A DNA stretch of 38,601 nt from contig CAMCYH010000021.1 of assembly GCA_945883745.1 (NCBI GenBank), positions 1-38,601 of the forward strand. The letters are read 5' to 3'. Positions 1-8,137 of the stretch are shown here, one piece after another. The notes beneath the pieces are model-generated. The model was not told the DNA's origin and searched no databases. It was given only the letters and a program-made list of their open reading frames with translations. The stretch comes from Candidatus Kuenenia stuttgartensis. GTDB taxonomy: Bacteria > Planctomycetota > Planctomycetia > Pirellulales > UBA1268. A program made the position numbers and the translations under genes. How positions within the stretch are numbered: the first letter of the stretch is position 1; each line of letters opens with the position of its first letter.

Positions 1-1155
1 TCGAGCGATCTGCGACTGCTCTCCCCCGAGCAGTTGACGGCGGCCCATGTGGTAAGCCCCGCGGTCGATGCGGCGGCGCGGGCCGAGGCGGTGCAGTCGA
101 TCAAGACTGCTGCCGACCCCGTGCACACCTTTAATCTGCTGGCCCTGGCTGAGTTGGGTCAGCTGCCCAACTCACCCTTCTCCACGTCGATGGTGTGGGG
201 CATGAGCCTGGAGACGTGGGCGTTTCTTCTTCTGCTGATCGGCTTCGTGATCAAGGTGCCGGTGGTGCCGGTGCACACCTGGCTTCCCGACGCTCACGTC
301 GAGGCACCGACGCCAATCTCGATGATCCTCGCCGGCGTCCTCCTGAAACTTGGTGGCTATGGCATCATCCGCATTTGCTATCCGATTTGTCCGGGCGCTG
401 GGCTCTCGCTCGCCTGGCTTGTCTGTGGGCTGGGTGTCGTCTCGATGGTGTATGGCGCGTTTGCGGCGCTTGCCCAGAAAGACTTCAAGCGGATGGTGGC
501 CTACAGTTCCGTGAGCCATATGGGCTACGTGATGCTGGGACTCGGCGTATGGAGCGCCGTTGCTGGCCAGGAGTATCGCTGGGAGTCGTGGGCCCAGGGC
601 GTCAACGGAGCGATGTTTCAAATGCTCGCCCATGGATTTTCTTCGGCCGGCATGTTCTTCATGGTGGGTGTGTTGTACGACCGCGTGCACCATCGCAACC
701 TCGAAGAGTTTGGTGGAATCTTCAACCGCATGCCGGTCTATGCCGGTCTGGCGGTGGCTGTCTTCTTCGCGGGGCTGGGCCTGCCGGGACTGTGCGGCTT
801 CATCGGGGAAGTGCTTGTGACGCTCTCCAGCTGGAATTACAGCCGCACGCTCGCCGTCATCTCGGCGTTTACCGTGATCCTCACGGCGGCCTACATCCTG
901 TGGGCGATCCAGCGGGTCTACCTTGGAGCTGAATACAAGGGGCCGCACGGCGATCACCTCACTCCGATGACGCCCCGGGAATTGTCGATCGCCACCCCAC
1001 TCGTCTTTCTTGCCATTCTGTTCGGGGTGGCACCACAGATTCTCTTCAATTACGTCACGCCGACGGTGAACCGCCAGGTGCAGACGCTTGCGGCCTGGAC
1101 CCGCGATGTGCACGACGCCCCGGCCCCGGTGGCCGTTGCGGAGGTGGGCAAGTGA
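1..1155 (+). CDS. nuoM: NADH-quinone oxidoreductase subunit M, 3' part
   Basis: This is the C-terminal part of the NuoM proton-pumping subunit of respiratory complex I, an inner-membrane antiporter-like protein. The frame is open from base 1, so the true start lies outside the window; about 384 residues are present. The family signature V-H-T-W-L-P-D-A-H-V-E-A-P-T-P lies near fragment residues 91-105. It is followed by a Lys-containing helix (V-L-L-K-L-G-G-Y-G) and by K-D-F-K-R-M-V-A-Y-S-S-V-S-H-M-G-Y, the conserved Proton_antipo_M region. Several further membrane helices follow, then a short Ala/Pro-rich tail. Its stop overlaps the nuoN start (GTGA), as expected at the end of a nuo operon. 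NuoL and NuoM are related, but the position directly before nuoN favours NuoM. Confidence 0.95.
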   Translation, partial: SSDLRLLSPEQLTAAHVVSPAVDAAARAEAVQSIKTAADPVHTFNLLALAELGQLPNSPFSTSMVWGMSLETWAFLLLLIGFVIKVPVVPVHTWLPDAHVEAPTPISMILAGVLLKLGGYGIIRICYPICPGAGLSLAWLVCGLGVVSMVYGAFAALAQKDFKRMVAYSSVSHMGYVMLGLGVWSAVAGQEYRWESWAQGVNGAMFQMLAHGFSSAGMFFMVGVLYDRVHHRNLEEFGGIFNRMPVYAGLAVAVFFAGLGLPGLCGFIGEVLVTLSSWNYSRTLAVISAFTVILTAAYILWAIQRVYLGAEYKGPHGDHLTPMTPRELSIATPLVFLAILFGVAPQILFNYVTPTVNRQVQTLAAWTRDVHDAPAPVAVAEVGK

Positions 1156-2798
1156 ATGACCCAGTCAACATCGGCACGTTGCTCTCCGGCACCCTCAGCG
1201 ACACGCTCACGGTGTCGTTGCCGCTGTTTCGACCCGAACTGACGCTGTCAGCCACGATCGTGCTGCTCCTCCTGTGCCGCATGTTGCCGCTGCTGCGGCT
1301 TCTCGACTCGGCCCTGGTGGCGCTGGGTGGTGCGGCCTTTGCGTTGTGGTACGCCTGGCTCGACATGCAGGCCCTTCCCGTGTTCGCCGAAGCGGCCAGC
1401 ACGGCCGGCGGTCGCACCGAGATCTTCTCCGGGCTCCTGGTATTTGACTCCTTCACGGCCTATCTGCGATGCATCCTGGCCGGGTTCCTCGTGCTCTACA
1501 TCGTGTTTACGAAGGTGTCAGGAATTCCCGACCGCGAGGATGGCGCCGACTTCTACTCACTCGTGTTGGGAGCCACGCTCGGCATGTGCCTGATGGCATC
1601 CGCCAACCACCTGCTCATGGTGTTCATGGCGGTCGAAATGGCGAGTGTCCCCTCCTACGCCCTGGCGGGGATCCTCAAGGGGCGGCGGGCGGCATCTGAG
1701 GCGGCGATCAAGTACGCGGTATACGGCGCGGGCGCCGCAGGCATCATGCTCTATGGGATCAGCCTGCTGGCAGGCATGCTGGGCACGTGCCATCTGCCGA
1801 GCATGGCGGTCGAGTTGGGGCGGTTTGCTCAGGCCGGGGCTCCGGGCGGGAGCGTGATGGTGCTTTGTCTGGGCGGATTGATGCTCGCGGTGGGCCTCGC
1901 TTTCAAGCTATCGGCCGTGCCCTTCCACTTCTGGTGCCCCGACGTTTTCGAAGGGGCAGCTGCGGAGGTTGGAGCCTTTCTCTCCGTGGCGAGTAAGGCT
2001 GCGGCGGTAGCGCTGCTGATCCGGGTTGCCTACGGCCTCGGCATGCCGGCCGGAGGGGCAGCAGCGGGCGAACTCGTGGCTGACCTCGCTCCCGTGCGAC
2101 ACTTCGCCGTGGCGGTGATCGCGCTGATGGCGGCGGTCACGTGCACGCTCGGAAACCTGGCTGCCTACGGCCAGACGAACATGAAGCGGCTGTTGGCCTA
2201 TTCCACTATCGCCCACGCGGGCTACCTCATGATGGGTGTAGCCGCAGCAATGGCTTTGGCAGGACCCAAGCCGGCCGCCGCGGCTACGGCTGTCGGGGCC
2301 GTGGCCTTTTATCTCGGCACCTACGTGTTCATGAATCTGGCTGCCTTTGCAATCGTGGCATTCCTGCGAAACCGTCTTCGGAGTGAAGAGATCGCCGCGT
2401 ACGCCGGGCTCGTGCGGACGAGCCCGGGCATCGTGGTGGCTACGGCCGTTGTCCTCGTCAGCCTGATCGGGCTGCCGCCGTTGGCCGGTTTTGTTGCCAA
2501 ATTCCTTGTGTTTTCCTCACTTGTTCAGGCGATTTCGCTGGGCGTGGATCGCCAACTCATGCTGCTGCTACTGGTTGTGGGCGGCGTCAATACGGTGATC
2601 AGCCTCTTTTATTATCTTCGTGTGCTGAAGGTCATGACATTCGATCCTCCGCCTGAAGACCGGGTCGGTGAGGCCTTCCCGCTGGTGTCGCTTTCTGGTG
2701 CCGTCGTGACGGCCTTGGCCGTGCCGGTGCTCGTGCTCGGCATCTTCTGGTCAGGTCTCTACGCGGCCGCGCAGCTCGCCGGGGCCTTTGCCTCGTAA
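1152..2798 (+). CDS. nuoN: NADH-quinone oxidoreductase subunit N
   Basis: NuoN is the third antiporter-like membrane subunit of complex I, involved in proton translocation and quinone reduction in the inner membrane. The 548-residue product is almost entirely hydrophobic, with about 14 predicted helices, somewhat longer than the usual 480-500 residues. Diagnostic segments are F-K-L-S-A-V-P-F-H-F-W-C-P-D-V-F-E-G near residues 251-268 and N-M-K-R-L-L-A-Y-S-T-I-A-H-A-G-Y near 343-358, including the buried Lys residues of the proton channel. The GTG start overlaps the nuoM stop by a GTGA arrangement, implying translational coupling. It is normally the last nuo gene, and here unrelated genes follow after 17 bases. 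Confidence 0.95.
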   Translation: MNDPVNIGTLLSGTLSDTLTVSLPLFRPELTLSATIVLLLLCRMLPLLRLLDSALVALGGAAFALWYAWLDMQALPVFAEAASTAGGRTEIFSGLLVFDSFTAYLRCILAGFLVLYIVFTKVSGIPDREDGADFYSLVLGATLGMCLMASANHLLMVFMAVEMASVPSYALAGILKGRRAASEAAIKYAVYGAGAAGIMLYGISLLAGMLGTCHLPSMAVELGRFAQAGAPGGSVMVLCLGGLMLAVGLAFKLSAVPFHFWCPDVFEGAAAEVGAFLSVASKAAAVALLIRVAYGLGMPAGGAAAGELVADLAPVRHFAVAVIALMAAVTCTLGNLAAYGQTNMKRLLAYSTIAHAGYLMMGVAAAMALAGPKPAAAATAVGAVAFYLGTYVFMNLAAFAIVAFLRNRLRSEEIAAYAGLVRTSPGIVVATAVVLVSLIGLPPLAGFVAKFLVFSSLVQAISLGVDRQLMLLLLVVGGVNTVISLFYYLRVLKVMTFDPPPEDRVGEAFPLVSLSGAVVTALAVPVLVLGIFWSGLYAAAQLAGAFAS

Positions 2799-2815
2799 CT
2801 CCACGGAACAGAGCC

Positions 2816-3250
2816 ATGCCAGCTGATGCCCTCTCGCAACTTGCAGCCATTTTGGGGACGTCGCCGGCGATGTATATCGCGGACTCCGGGATCTGGTCAT
2901 ACCCGGGTGATGAACACCTGAAGCTGGCTCTGGCAGACATTGTTGGTGACCAACGGAACGTCGCCGAACGAACTGCGACGTTACTTGCCGAGCGGGAGGT
3001 GACTCCCCCCAAGACCGGCTACCCGCTCTCGTACACCGCCTGGCACGATCTTGATCTCGTGTTTCTTCTGCCGCGGCTCATTGAGGGCATGCGACGTCAG
3101 GTTTCGGCAATCGACGGACTTGTCGCCGCGGACTCCGGTGATGCCGCCGCCGTTGGCCTGGCCCAAGAGGCGAAGGCGACCACCCTCGGCCACATCGACG
3201 TGCTGGAGCAGCAGGCTTCCCGGCTCCGTCACACGTCCTCGCCGGCCTGA
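2816..3250 (+). CDS. Small helical protein of unknown function
   Basis: The 144-residue product is not recognised. It is soluble, without signal peptide or membrane helix. Much of it should be helical, with a Trp-containing middle section (Y-T-A-W-H-D-L-D-L-V-F-L-L-P-R-L) and a C-terminal helix rich in Leu, Glu and Gln that could form a coiled coil. The ATG follows the nuoN stop by 17 bases, and its own stop is three bases before the downstream tatD-like gene, so it is very probably co-transcribed with both. The ribosome-binding site is weak (GGAACAGAG). Reality as a gene is supported by the tight packing and the lack of a competing frame. The function cannot be inferred. Confidence 0.7.
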   Translation: MPADALSQLAAILGTSPAMYIADSGIWSYPGDEHLKLALADIVGDQRNVAERTATLLAEREVTPPKTGYPLSYTAWHDLDLVFLLPRLIEGMRRQVSAIDGLVAADSGDAAAVGLAQEAKATTLGHIDVLEQQASRLRHTSSPA

Positions 3251-3253
3251 ACG

Positions 3254-4027
3254 ATGGCCTTCTACGACAGCCACTGCCATCTCGACCCGATGCGGTATGG
3301 CGAGGACCTTCCACAGGTGATCGCCCGGGCGCGGTCCGCGGGTGTCACGAAGATGACGGTCATCGGCACGCGGGCCGCCGACAGCGAAGCGGCGGCCGAC
3401 CTCGCCGGCCGTGAGCCGGGGCTCGTGTCGGCTGCGGGCATCCACCCGAACGACGTTGCCGAGATCCCGGCGGACGAATGGGATCGCGTGGTGCGTCTGC
3501 TTTCCACGGGCCGCGTTCGAGCGGTCGGGGAGACGGGCCTCGACTGGTTTCGCGACTTCGCTCCGCGTGAGCTGCAGCGAGATTTTTTTGATCGCCACCT
3601 GCGGCTGGCCCAGGGCCTTGGTCTGCCGGTCGTGATCCATACTCGCGAGAGCATCCGCGACACGCTCGACATGCTGCACGATGCCCTTCGGCGTGGGCCG
3701 CTCGTTCCGGTGCTGCATTCATTCACGGGTACCCCGGCGGAGGCCGCCGAGGCAATCGCCATGGGCTGCTATCTCGGCTTCGCGGGCATGGTGACGTTTC
3801 GTTCCGCCGGCGATCTTCGCGAGGTGGCCAAGACCGTGCCGCTCGATCGCCTGCTGATCGAGACCGACAGCCCCTTCCTGTCTCCGGAGCCCTTCCGCGG
3901 GCGCCGCAATGAGCCGGCCCACGTGATCCACACCGCCCGCTGCCTGGCCATCGCCCGCGGCGAGCCGCTGGAAAAACTTGCCGCTGCCACGACGGCCAAC
4001 GCCGAACGGGTGTTTTCGAACGGGTAA
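3254..4027 (+). CDS. tatD: TatD-family metal-dependent hydrolase (DNase)
   Basis: This is a TatD/YcfH-type amidohydrolase-fold nuclease; family members are divalent-metal 3'-5' exonucleases or DNases in the cytosol. At 257 residues it has the usual length. All expected metal ligands are visible: H7 and H9 in S-H-C-H-L, E93 in V-G-E-T-G-L-D, H129 in V-I-H-T-R-E, H155 in V-L-H-S-F-T-G and D205 in E-T-D-S-P-F-L. The ending R-N-E-P-A-H-V is also typical. The ATG lies three bases after the preceding stop with no clear ribosome-binding site, so translation may be coupled. The folded intergenic element at 4033-4178 begins five bases after its stop. Substrate specificity within TatD families is not predictable here. 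Confidence 0.93.
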   Translation: MAFYDSHCHLDPMRYGEDLPQVIARARSAGVTKMTVIGTRAADSEAAADLAGREPGLVSAAGIHPNDVAEIPADEWDRVVRLLSTGRVRAVGETGLDWFRDFAPRELQRDFFDRHLRLAQGLGLPVVIHTRESIRDTLDMLHDALRRGPLVPVLHSFTGTPAEAAEAIAMGCYLGFAGMVTFRSAGDLREVAKTVPLDRLLIETDSPFLSPEPFRGRRNEPAHVIHTARCLAIARGEPLEKLAAATTANAERVFSNG

Positions 4028-4032
4028 CGCTT

Positions 4033-4178
4033 TTGGTGACGCGGTTCGGGGCTACCCGTACCGTATCGCCGGACGCTCGCTACGGCCCTCCAGGCCTTCG
4101 CTCGCTCGATGCCAGCCGCGCTTTCGGCATCCTGCCTTCGCTTGCTGCCAACGCCGGCTCCACGGTACGGGCAACCCC
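4033..4178. repeat. Folded intergenic repeat element with inverted ends
   Basis: This non-coding stretch separates tatD from the thioredoxin-like gene. The left end 4048-4064 (GGGGCTACCCGTACCGT) and the right end 4162-4178 are inverted copies, matching at 15 of 17 positions. An internal perfect stem GATGCC/GGCATC pairs 4108-4113 with 4126-4131. The motif GCCTTCGCTYGCT occurs twice inside. The first 26 bases (4033-4058) recur at 9954-9979 with 23 of 26 identical, also immediately after a stop codon. This looks like a palindromic intergenic repeat or a structured transcript end. There is no U-tract for a classical terminator. Confidence 0.55.
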
Positions 4179-4236
4179 TCGCGGAAGCCGCACTGGGCGG
4201 GTTACACTTTGCAAAACGTTTCAGCGAGGTGCTTTC

Positions 4237-4818
4237 ATGGTTCGCACGCCGAGTACGATGCTGCCGCTGGGTACGGCCGCTCCTGACTTCAGTCTTCCGA
4301 ATATTGATGGTCGCCTGATGTCGCTCGCCGATGTTGCCGGGGAGCGAGGGACCGTGGTGATGTTTATCTGCAACCACTGTCCGTTCGTGAAGCACGTGGC
4401 CGACCAGTTGGCGATCTTGGGCCGTGAGTACCTGCCCCGTGGGGTTGGCTTCGTGGCGATCTCGTCAAATGACGTCTCAACCCACCCGGCCGACTCGCCC
4501 GAGCAGATGGTTCATGAGGCCGAGGAGCGGGGCTATCTCTTCCCGTATCTCTACGACGAGACGCAGGAGGTGGCGAAGGCCTATCACGCCGCCTGCACCC
4601 CAGATTTTTACCTCTTCGATGCCACGCGATCGCTCGTCTACCGCGGCCAACTCGACGCGAGTCGTCCCGGCGGCGATGTGCCTGTGACCGGCCGCGATTT
4701 CCGGGAGGCTATCGTCGCGCTTCTCGCGGGGAATCCTCCGCTGGCCGAGCAAGTTCCCAGCCTCGGTTGCAACATCAAATGGAAGCCCGGCAACGAACCG
4801 CCGTACTTCAACGCCTGA
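4237..4818 (+). CDS. Thioredoxin-fold (AhpC/TSA-Redoxin) protein with CNHC motif
   Basis: This is a 193-residue protein of the redoxin/thioredoxin superfamily. It starts G-T-A-A-P-D-F-S-L-P-N, typical of AhpC/TSA and TlpA-like folds. It carries a C45-N-H-C48 redox pair in F-I-C-N-H-C-P-F-V-K, and later has T-P-D-F-Y-L-F-D, which resembles the cis-Pro region. Such proteins reduce disulfides or peroxides; no signal peptide is visible, so a cytosolic role is likely. The same frame is open back to 4033 through the repeat element, but the ATG at 4237 is preceded by a GCGAGG ribosome-binding site and by the first conserved residues, so I take it as the start. Its electron donor and partner are not encoded nearby. 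Confidence 0.9.
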   Translation: MVRTPSTMLPLGTAAPDFSLPNIDGRLMSLADVAGERGTVVMFICNHCPFVKHVADQLAILGREYLPRGVGFVAISSNDVSTHPADSPEQMVHEAEERGYLFPYLYDETQEVAKAYHAACTPDFYLFDATRSLVYRGQLDASRPGGDVPVTGRDFREAIVALLAGNPPLAEQVPSLGCNIKWKPGNEPPYFNA

Positions 4819-4864
4819 TGCTAGATCGCCTTTCAGGTCGACGGCGGGTCATGTTTCGTGGTGG

Positions 4865-5122
4865 TTACCGGCGGCCGTCGCTGGGGCGGGATGGGCTGCG
4901 GCCCGTGAGTTTGCCGATGTCCTGCGTGTCGCTCGGCTCGAGCCTTGAGGCTCGGAGATTTTCACGCTGGATCGCCTCATAGACCTCTTGCCGGTGGACA
5001 GGAACCTCGGACGGAGCATTGATGCCAAGGCGAACCTTGTCTCCCCGAATGTCCACGATCGTCACGACGATGGTGTCGCCGATCATGATGCTTTCATCGC
5101 GTTGTCTGGAGAGTACGAGCAT
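4865..5122 (-). CDS. csrA: Carbon storage regulator CsrA
   Basis: CsrA is a small dimeric RNA-binding protein that blocks or stabilises mRNAs by binding GGA motifs, usually over the ribosome-binding site. The N-terminal 55 residues match the family closely, beginning M-L-V-L-S-R-Q-R-D-E-S-I-M-I-G, with the RNA-contacting L4, R6 and R44 (V-P-V-H-R-Q-E-V-Y). The 85-residue length includes a polar 25-30 residue C-terminal extension rich in Ser and Arg. It lies directly downstream of fliW, whose product is known to antagonise CsrA. The leader just before the ATG has three closely spaced GGA triplets, two of them in the AGGAAGGA ribosome-binding site, so autoregulation is plausible. Confidence 0.96.
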   Translation of the reverse strand: MLVLSRQRDESIMIGDTIVVTIVDIRGDKVRLGINAPSEVPVHRQEVYEAIQRENLRASRLEPSDTQDIGKLTGRSPSRPSDGRR

Positions 5123-5142
5123 CGTTGGTTCCTTCCTGATCC
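5123..5142 (-). promoter_or_regulatory. csrA ribosome-binding site with three GGA triplets
   Basis: Read on the minus strand, the 20 bases before the csrA ATG contain GGATCAGGAAGGAACC. Three GGA triplets lie within 14 bases, and the last two form the Shine-Dalgarno sequence. CsrA binds GGA, often in hairpin loops overlapping ribosome-binding sites. A negative feedback site is therefore an inference from the sequence and from the known family mechanism. Confidence 0.4.
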
Positions 5143-5182
5143 TTTCGTGGGGTCGCCAATCCGCTGGCGACGGCCACTTTCA

Positions 5183-5623
5183 TTATGCACTCTTTTTGAG
5201 TGGCGGTCGGGTGTTTGAAAGTTCGTATTGCATCGGCAACTCGCCGCTGGCAACGACTTGACGGCCGGTGCGGGCTTCGAGGTTGATGACGATTGGCGCC
5301 TTCAGATTGAGGGTGAGGCCTGTGCCGTTTTTTCCCACTACAACAACGACCTGGGCCTGACGGATGTCGGTGACGGCCAGCGGCGTGAGTTCGCTGCGGG
5401 GAATCCGCACCTGGTAATCGGGCACGAAGCGGCGCGGGCTGACGACCGCCAGGGCGACATCGCCTCGGGTCGTGCTCTGGAGCCAGCCGAGAGCGTCATT
5501 GCTCGCATCGGCGAGCAATGCCCACTCGCGGCAGTCCTCCAAGCCCGGCAGGCCGCTCGGAAAGGTGAGCACGTCGTTGGCATCGACGTCGATGCGTCCG
5601 AATCGGTTGGTGTTGATCCGCAT
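5183..5623 (-). CDS. fliW: Flagellar assembly factor FliW
   Basis: FliW binds flagellin and, when free, sequesters CsrA, coupling flagellin supply to translation. The 146-residue product has the family pattern: an opening M-R-I-N-T-N-R-F-G-R-I-D-V, then T-F-P-S-G-L-P-G-L-E-D-C near residues 24-34, and a late N-L-K-A-P-I-V-I-N segment. The frame stays open 40 codons further upstream, but the chosen ATG begins the conserved sequence and has an AAAGGAG ribosome-binding site ten bases before it. csrA follows after 60 bases on the same strand, the standard fliW-csrA pairing. No flagellar structural genes are in the window. Confidence 0.95.
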   Translation of the reverse strand: MRINTNRFGRIDVDANDVLTFPSGLPGLEDCREWALLADASNDALGWLQSTTRGDVALAVVSPRRFVPDYQVRIPRSELTPLAVTDIRQAQVVVVVGKNGTGLTLNLKAPIVINLEARTGRQVVASGELPMQYELSNTRPPLKKSA

Positions 5624-5927
5624 GGCGATGGCACTCCTTTGCCTTTCGAAGCAGGCGGCCCTCCGAGGCAGCCGCACGATAGTGTGGCCTGCCCCCCCGG
5701 GCATGGCCTGACGAACTCCCGTCCGTACGTTCATGATCGGCAATCGAGGGGCTTCGGGTGGAGAAAAAAGGCTTGGAGAAACAGGAGGGGTGCGGAAGTC
5801 GTTGCGGCGTAGGGGGTTGGGAGCGGTGACGGAGGATTTTCGGGTATGCTTATGGGGCCCGCGTGGTCCGCATAATCGTCACGACACTCCACGGGGTTTC
5901 GCAAATAGTACGCCGGGAACGATCTGC
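5624..5927. other. Divergent intergenic region fliW / small lipoprotein
   Basis: These 304 bases lie between the fliW start (-) and the lipoprotein start (+). I see no RNA gene and no convincing coding frame. Two scraps resemble -10 hexamers on the plus strand (TATGCT near 5846 and CATAAT near 5871), but neither has a matching -35 element. It presumably carries the promoters of both genes; none can be placed with confidence. Confidence 0.5.
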
Positions 5928-6113
5928 ATGGCTCGCTTTCGTAGCATCGCGTTCGTGGTTGTGGCCACCGCCGCTTGTCTGTCGATAGGATGCCTCTCCG
6001 CAGGATACGAGAAGGACTTTCAGGCCCGTCTCCAGGAATACAAACGGCAGGCTGCCGGTGCCCCGGCAGTCGCAAAGCCAGCTGCGCAGCCCGCCAAGGC
6101 CGACGCCGGTTAG
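5928..6113 (+). CDS. Small predicted lipoprotein, unknown function
   Basis: This is a 61-residue product with a clear lipoprotein signal: basic start M-A-R-F-R, hydrophobic core (S-I-A-F-V-V-V-A-T-A-A) and a lipobox L-S-I-G-C with the lipidated Cys at position 22. The mature part is only 40 residues: a short charged helix (Y-E-K-D-F-Q-A-R-L-Q-E-Y-K-R) followed by an Ala/Pro/Lys tail. It would be membrane-anchored outside the cytoplasm. The frame is open upstream of the ATG, but the signal peptide fixes the start. It converges on the LptF/LptG-like permease with 13 bases between the stops. A link to envelope assembly is only suggested by this neighbour. Confidence 0.72.
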   Translation: MARFRSIAFVVVATAACLSIGCLSAGYEKDFQARLQEYKRQAAGAPAVAKPAAQPAKADAG

Positions 6114-6126
6114 GCCGAAGGCCGTA

Positions 6127-7248
6127 TCACTGCCACATCGGCTGCGTACGCCATGCCGCCAGCGGCCCGAGAATGAGTAGTGGAATCCACGCCCCGAGCG
6201 AAGGGCTGAAAAGGTCCCCGGTCGTCAGCGCATGGCTCCCCATCACAACGGCGAAGAACACGACCGTCATCAGCACACACAAGCCCACTGCGACGAAGAT
6301 GCCGCGACGATTCGGACCCACGACGAGAGGAATCCCCAGCAGCGCCAGTGACATGTCGAGCAGGGGAGCCACGAACCGCGCATGAACCCTCAGAGGTACA
6401 TCCGGCCCCAGCCCCAGGCTAGGATTGGCAATCGATTGGACGAGTTCCGGCGTTGACGAATACTGACGCCAATTGGCCGACCCGATCATCTGTTCGAACG
6501 CCACGTCGCTGATGACGAAGCACTGCCGCGGCTCGAGCCAGTCGGCCGCCGAACGGGTAAGAATCACCGCGGGATTGATGGGCTCGATGCGGTCAATGTC
6601 GGACGGTTCACGCACGCCCGTGAGCAGATACCCCGACGGTCGGGTGTCGGTGGCGGACCTCCATTGCATGGTCTGGGCATCGAGTTGGGGGCCGTAATGG
6701 GCCAGCGTGGGCGGTAGGAGCAGGCTGGGCGAGTCGATGGTCTGGTCGATGAGCAGCGCGTGACGGCCGCGGAAGAGTATTTCCGTACGGTGGTCATACC
6801 GCGCCTCAAACGGTGTCTTTTGATCACCGCCAAGATTCTGGGCGTTGCGGGCAAAGTGATGCCGCACTGCGGGCAACACGAGTTCCCGATTGGCGGCGGC
6901 CACGAGGCTGACAGCCGCGGCGAACACGATAGCGGGCCGGGCGATCCGCCATCGCGTGATGCCGGCTGCGAGCAAGGCGGTGAGCTCGTTGTGTCGTTCC
7001 AGCCACGACAACGCGAACATCGCGCTCGCCAAGGCGATGACCGGACTGGTGGCGTCGAAGAATGAGATCAGCCGGTAGCCGTAATAGCTGCCGAGGACCA
7101 AGGCCAGCCCTCCCCCTTCGCCGGCATGGTTGATGAACTCCTCGAGGTTGGTGAAGGCATCGACGACGAACGTGAGCCCTGCCAGGCTGATGAACACGAT
7201 CGCAAAGGCGTGGAACTGCGCCTTGGTGATGTAGCGGTCGATGAGCAT
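6127..7248 (-). CDS. LptF/LptG (YjgP/YjgQ) family permease
   Basis: This is a permease of the LptF/LptG family, the membrane partners of LptB that extract lipopolysaccharide from the inner membrane towards the Lpt bridge. The 373-residue product has the family architecture: three N-terminal membrane helices (about 11-31, 58-82 and 101-121), a periplasmic beta-rich domain (about 130-290), and three C-terminal helices in the last 80 residues. The cytosolic E-R-H-N-E-L-T-A-L-L-A-A-G-I segment after helix 2 is the characteristic coupling motif. The start at M-L-I-D-R-Y matches family N termini; upstream codons are open but unlike the family. No clear ribosome-binding site is seen. LptF and LptG cannot be separated by eye. 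Together with lpxA it implies an LPS-type outer membrane. Confidence 0.85.
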   Translation of the reverse strand: MLIDRYITKAQFHAFAIVFISLAGLTFVVDAFTNLEEFINHAGEGGGLALVLGSYYGYRLISFFDATSPVIALASAMFALSWLERHNELTALLAAGITRWRIARPAIVFAAAVSLVAAANRELVLPAVRHHFARNAQNLGGDQKTPFEARYDHRTEILFRGRHALLIDQTIDSPSLLLPPTLAHYGPQLDAQTMQWRSATDTRPSGYLLTGVREPSDIDRIEPINPAVILTRSAADWLEPRQCFVISDVAFEQMIGSANWRQYSSTPELVQSIANPSLGLGPDVPLRVHARFVAPLLDMSLALLGIPLVVGPNRRGIFVAVGLCVLMTVVFFAVVMGSHALTTGDLFSPSLGAWIPLLILGPLAAWRTQPMWQ

Positions 7249-7347
7249 GAGCGCTTGACTCGCCCGGCCAGAGGCGGACGATGGGAGGAAAGAGGCGGAA
7301 AAATAGGAGTCCGGCCCGCCCCCGTCAATCCGATTCGGCCCGCATCC

Positions 7348-8136
7348 ATGTCGCTGGCATCCATGTTTCACAGGCTCGGCGGCCGCTGGGGTGCGGAAGG
7401 GCTCGATCTGCTCGTCCCCCCCCGCTGCGCGGGCTGCCAGGGCGACCTGCCGGCGGCGAACGGCGAAGCGCTCGGATCTGCCGCCACGGGTGCGACGGGA
7501 GTGCTCGTGTGTCCCTCCTGTTGCCGTGACCTGTCACACGATTCGGCGCGGTGCGGCGTGTGCGGTGAGCGATCGGGAGCCTCGCCGCCCTGCGAAGGCT
7601 GCCGCCGACTGCGGCACCGCTGCGCGGGCCTTGCCGTCCTCGGGAGCTATCAGGGCCAGCTGCGTACGGCGATTCTGCGGTGCAAGCGGCCGAGTGGAGA
7701 ACCGCTGGCGGTCGCCTTGGCGGGGCTGCTCGTTGGAAAGCACCGACAGACCTTCACCGACTGGAACGTCGATCTGGTCGTGCCCGTGCCGATGCACTGG
7801 TCGCGGCGGATGGTTCGCGGCACGAGTGCTGCCGACGAACTCGCCGTGGAGATCGCCCGCCGACTGAGGCTGCCATGTCGCCCGGCCCTGCGGCGGTCCG
7901 TGGCCACCCGTATGCAAAACGAGTTTCCGCTAGAAGCCCGGCGTGGCAACGTCGCCAATGCGTTTCGTGTCCGCAGCGACGTGCGGGCGAAGACGATCCT
8001 CGTTGTGGACGACGTGTGCACCACAGGCTCCACCCTCGCCGCCTGCTGCACCGCCCTGATGGTCGCCGGCGCCACCACGGTGTACGCCGCCGTCGTGGCC
8101 AAGGCCGATCGATCACCCAATGCAGGAGACGACTGA
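7348..8136 (+). CDS. comF: ComF family phosphoribosyltransferase-like protein
   Basis: This 262-residue protein is of the ComF/GntX family, associated with DNA uptake and recombination in competent bacteria, though its role is often unclear elsewhere. The N-terminal half has Cys pairs of a zinc-binding module (C27/C30, C55/C58, C69/C72, C82/C85). A phosphoribosyltransferase domain follows, with V-D-L-V-V-P-V-P and the signature T-I-L-V-V-D-D-V-C-T-T-G-S-T at about 216-229. A second in-frame ATG is five codons downstream of the chosen start. It diverges from the LptF/LptG-like gene across about 100 bases. hemC follows after a single base, so the two are co-transcribed. Confidence 0.92.
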   Translation: MSLASMFHRLGGRWGAEGLDLLVPPRCAGCQGDLPAANGEALGSAATGATGVLVCPSCCRDLSHDSARCGVCGERSGASPPCEGCRRLRHRCAGLAVLGSYQGQLRTAILRCKRPSGEPLAVALAGLLVGKHRQTFTDWNVDLVVPVPMHWSRRMVRGTSAADELAVEIARRLRLPCRPALRRSVATRMQNEFPLEARRGNVANAFRVRSDVRAKTILVVDDVCTTGSTLAACCTALMVAGATTVYAAVVAKADRSPNAGDD

Positions 8137-8137
8137 T

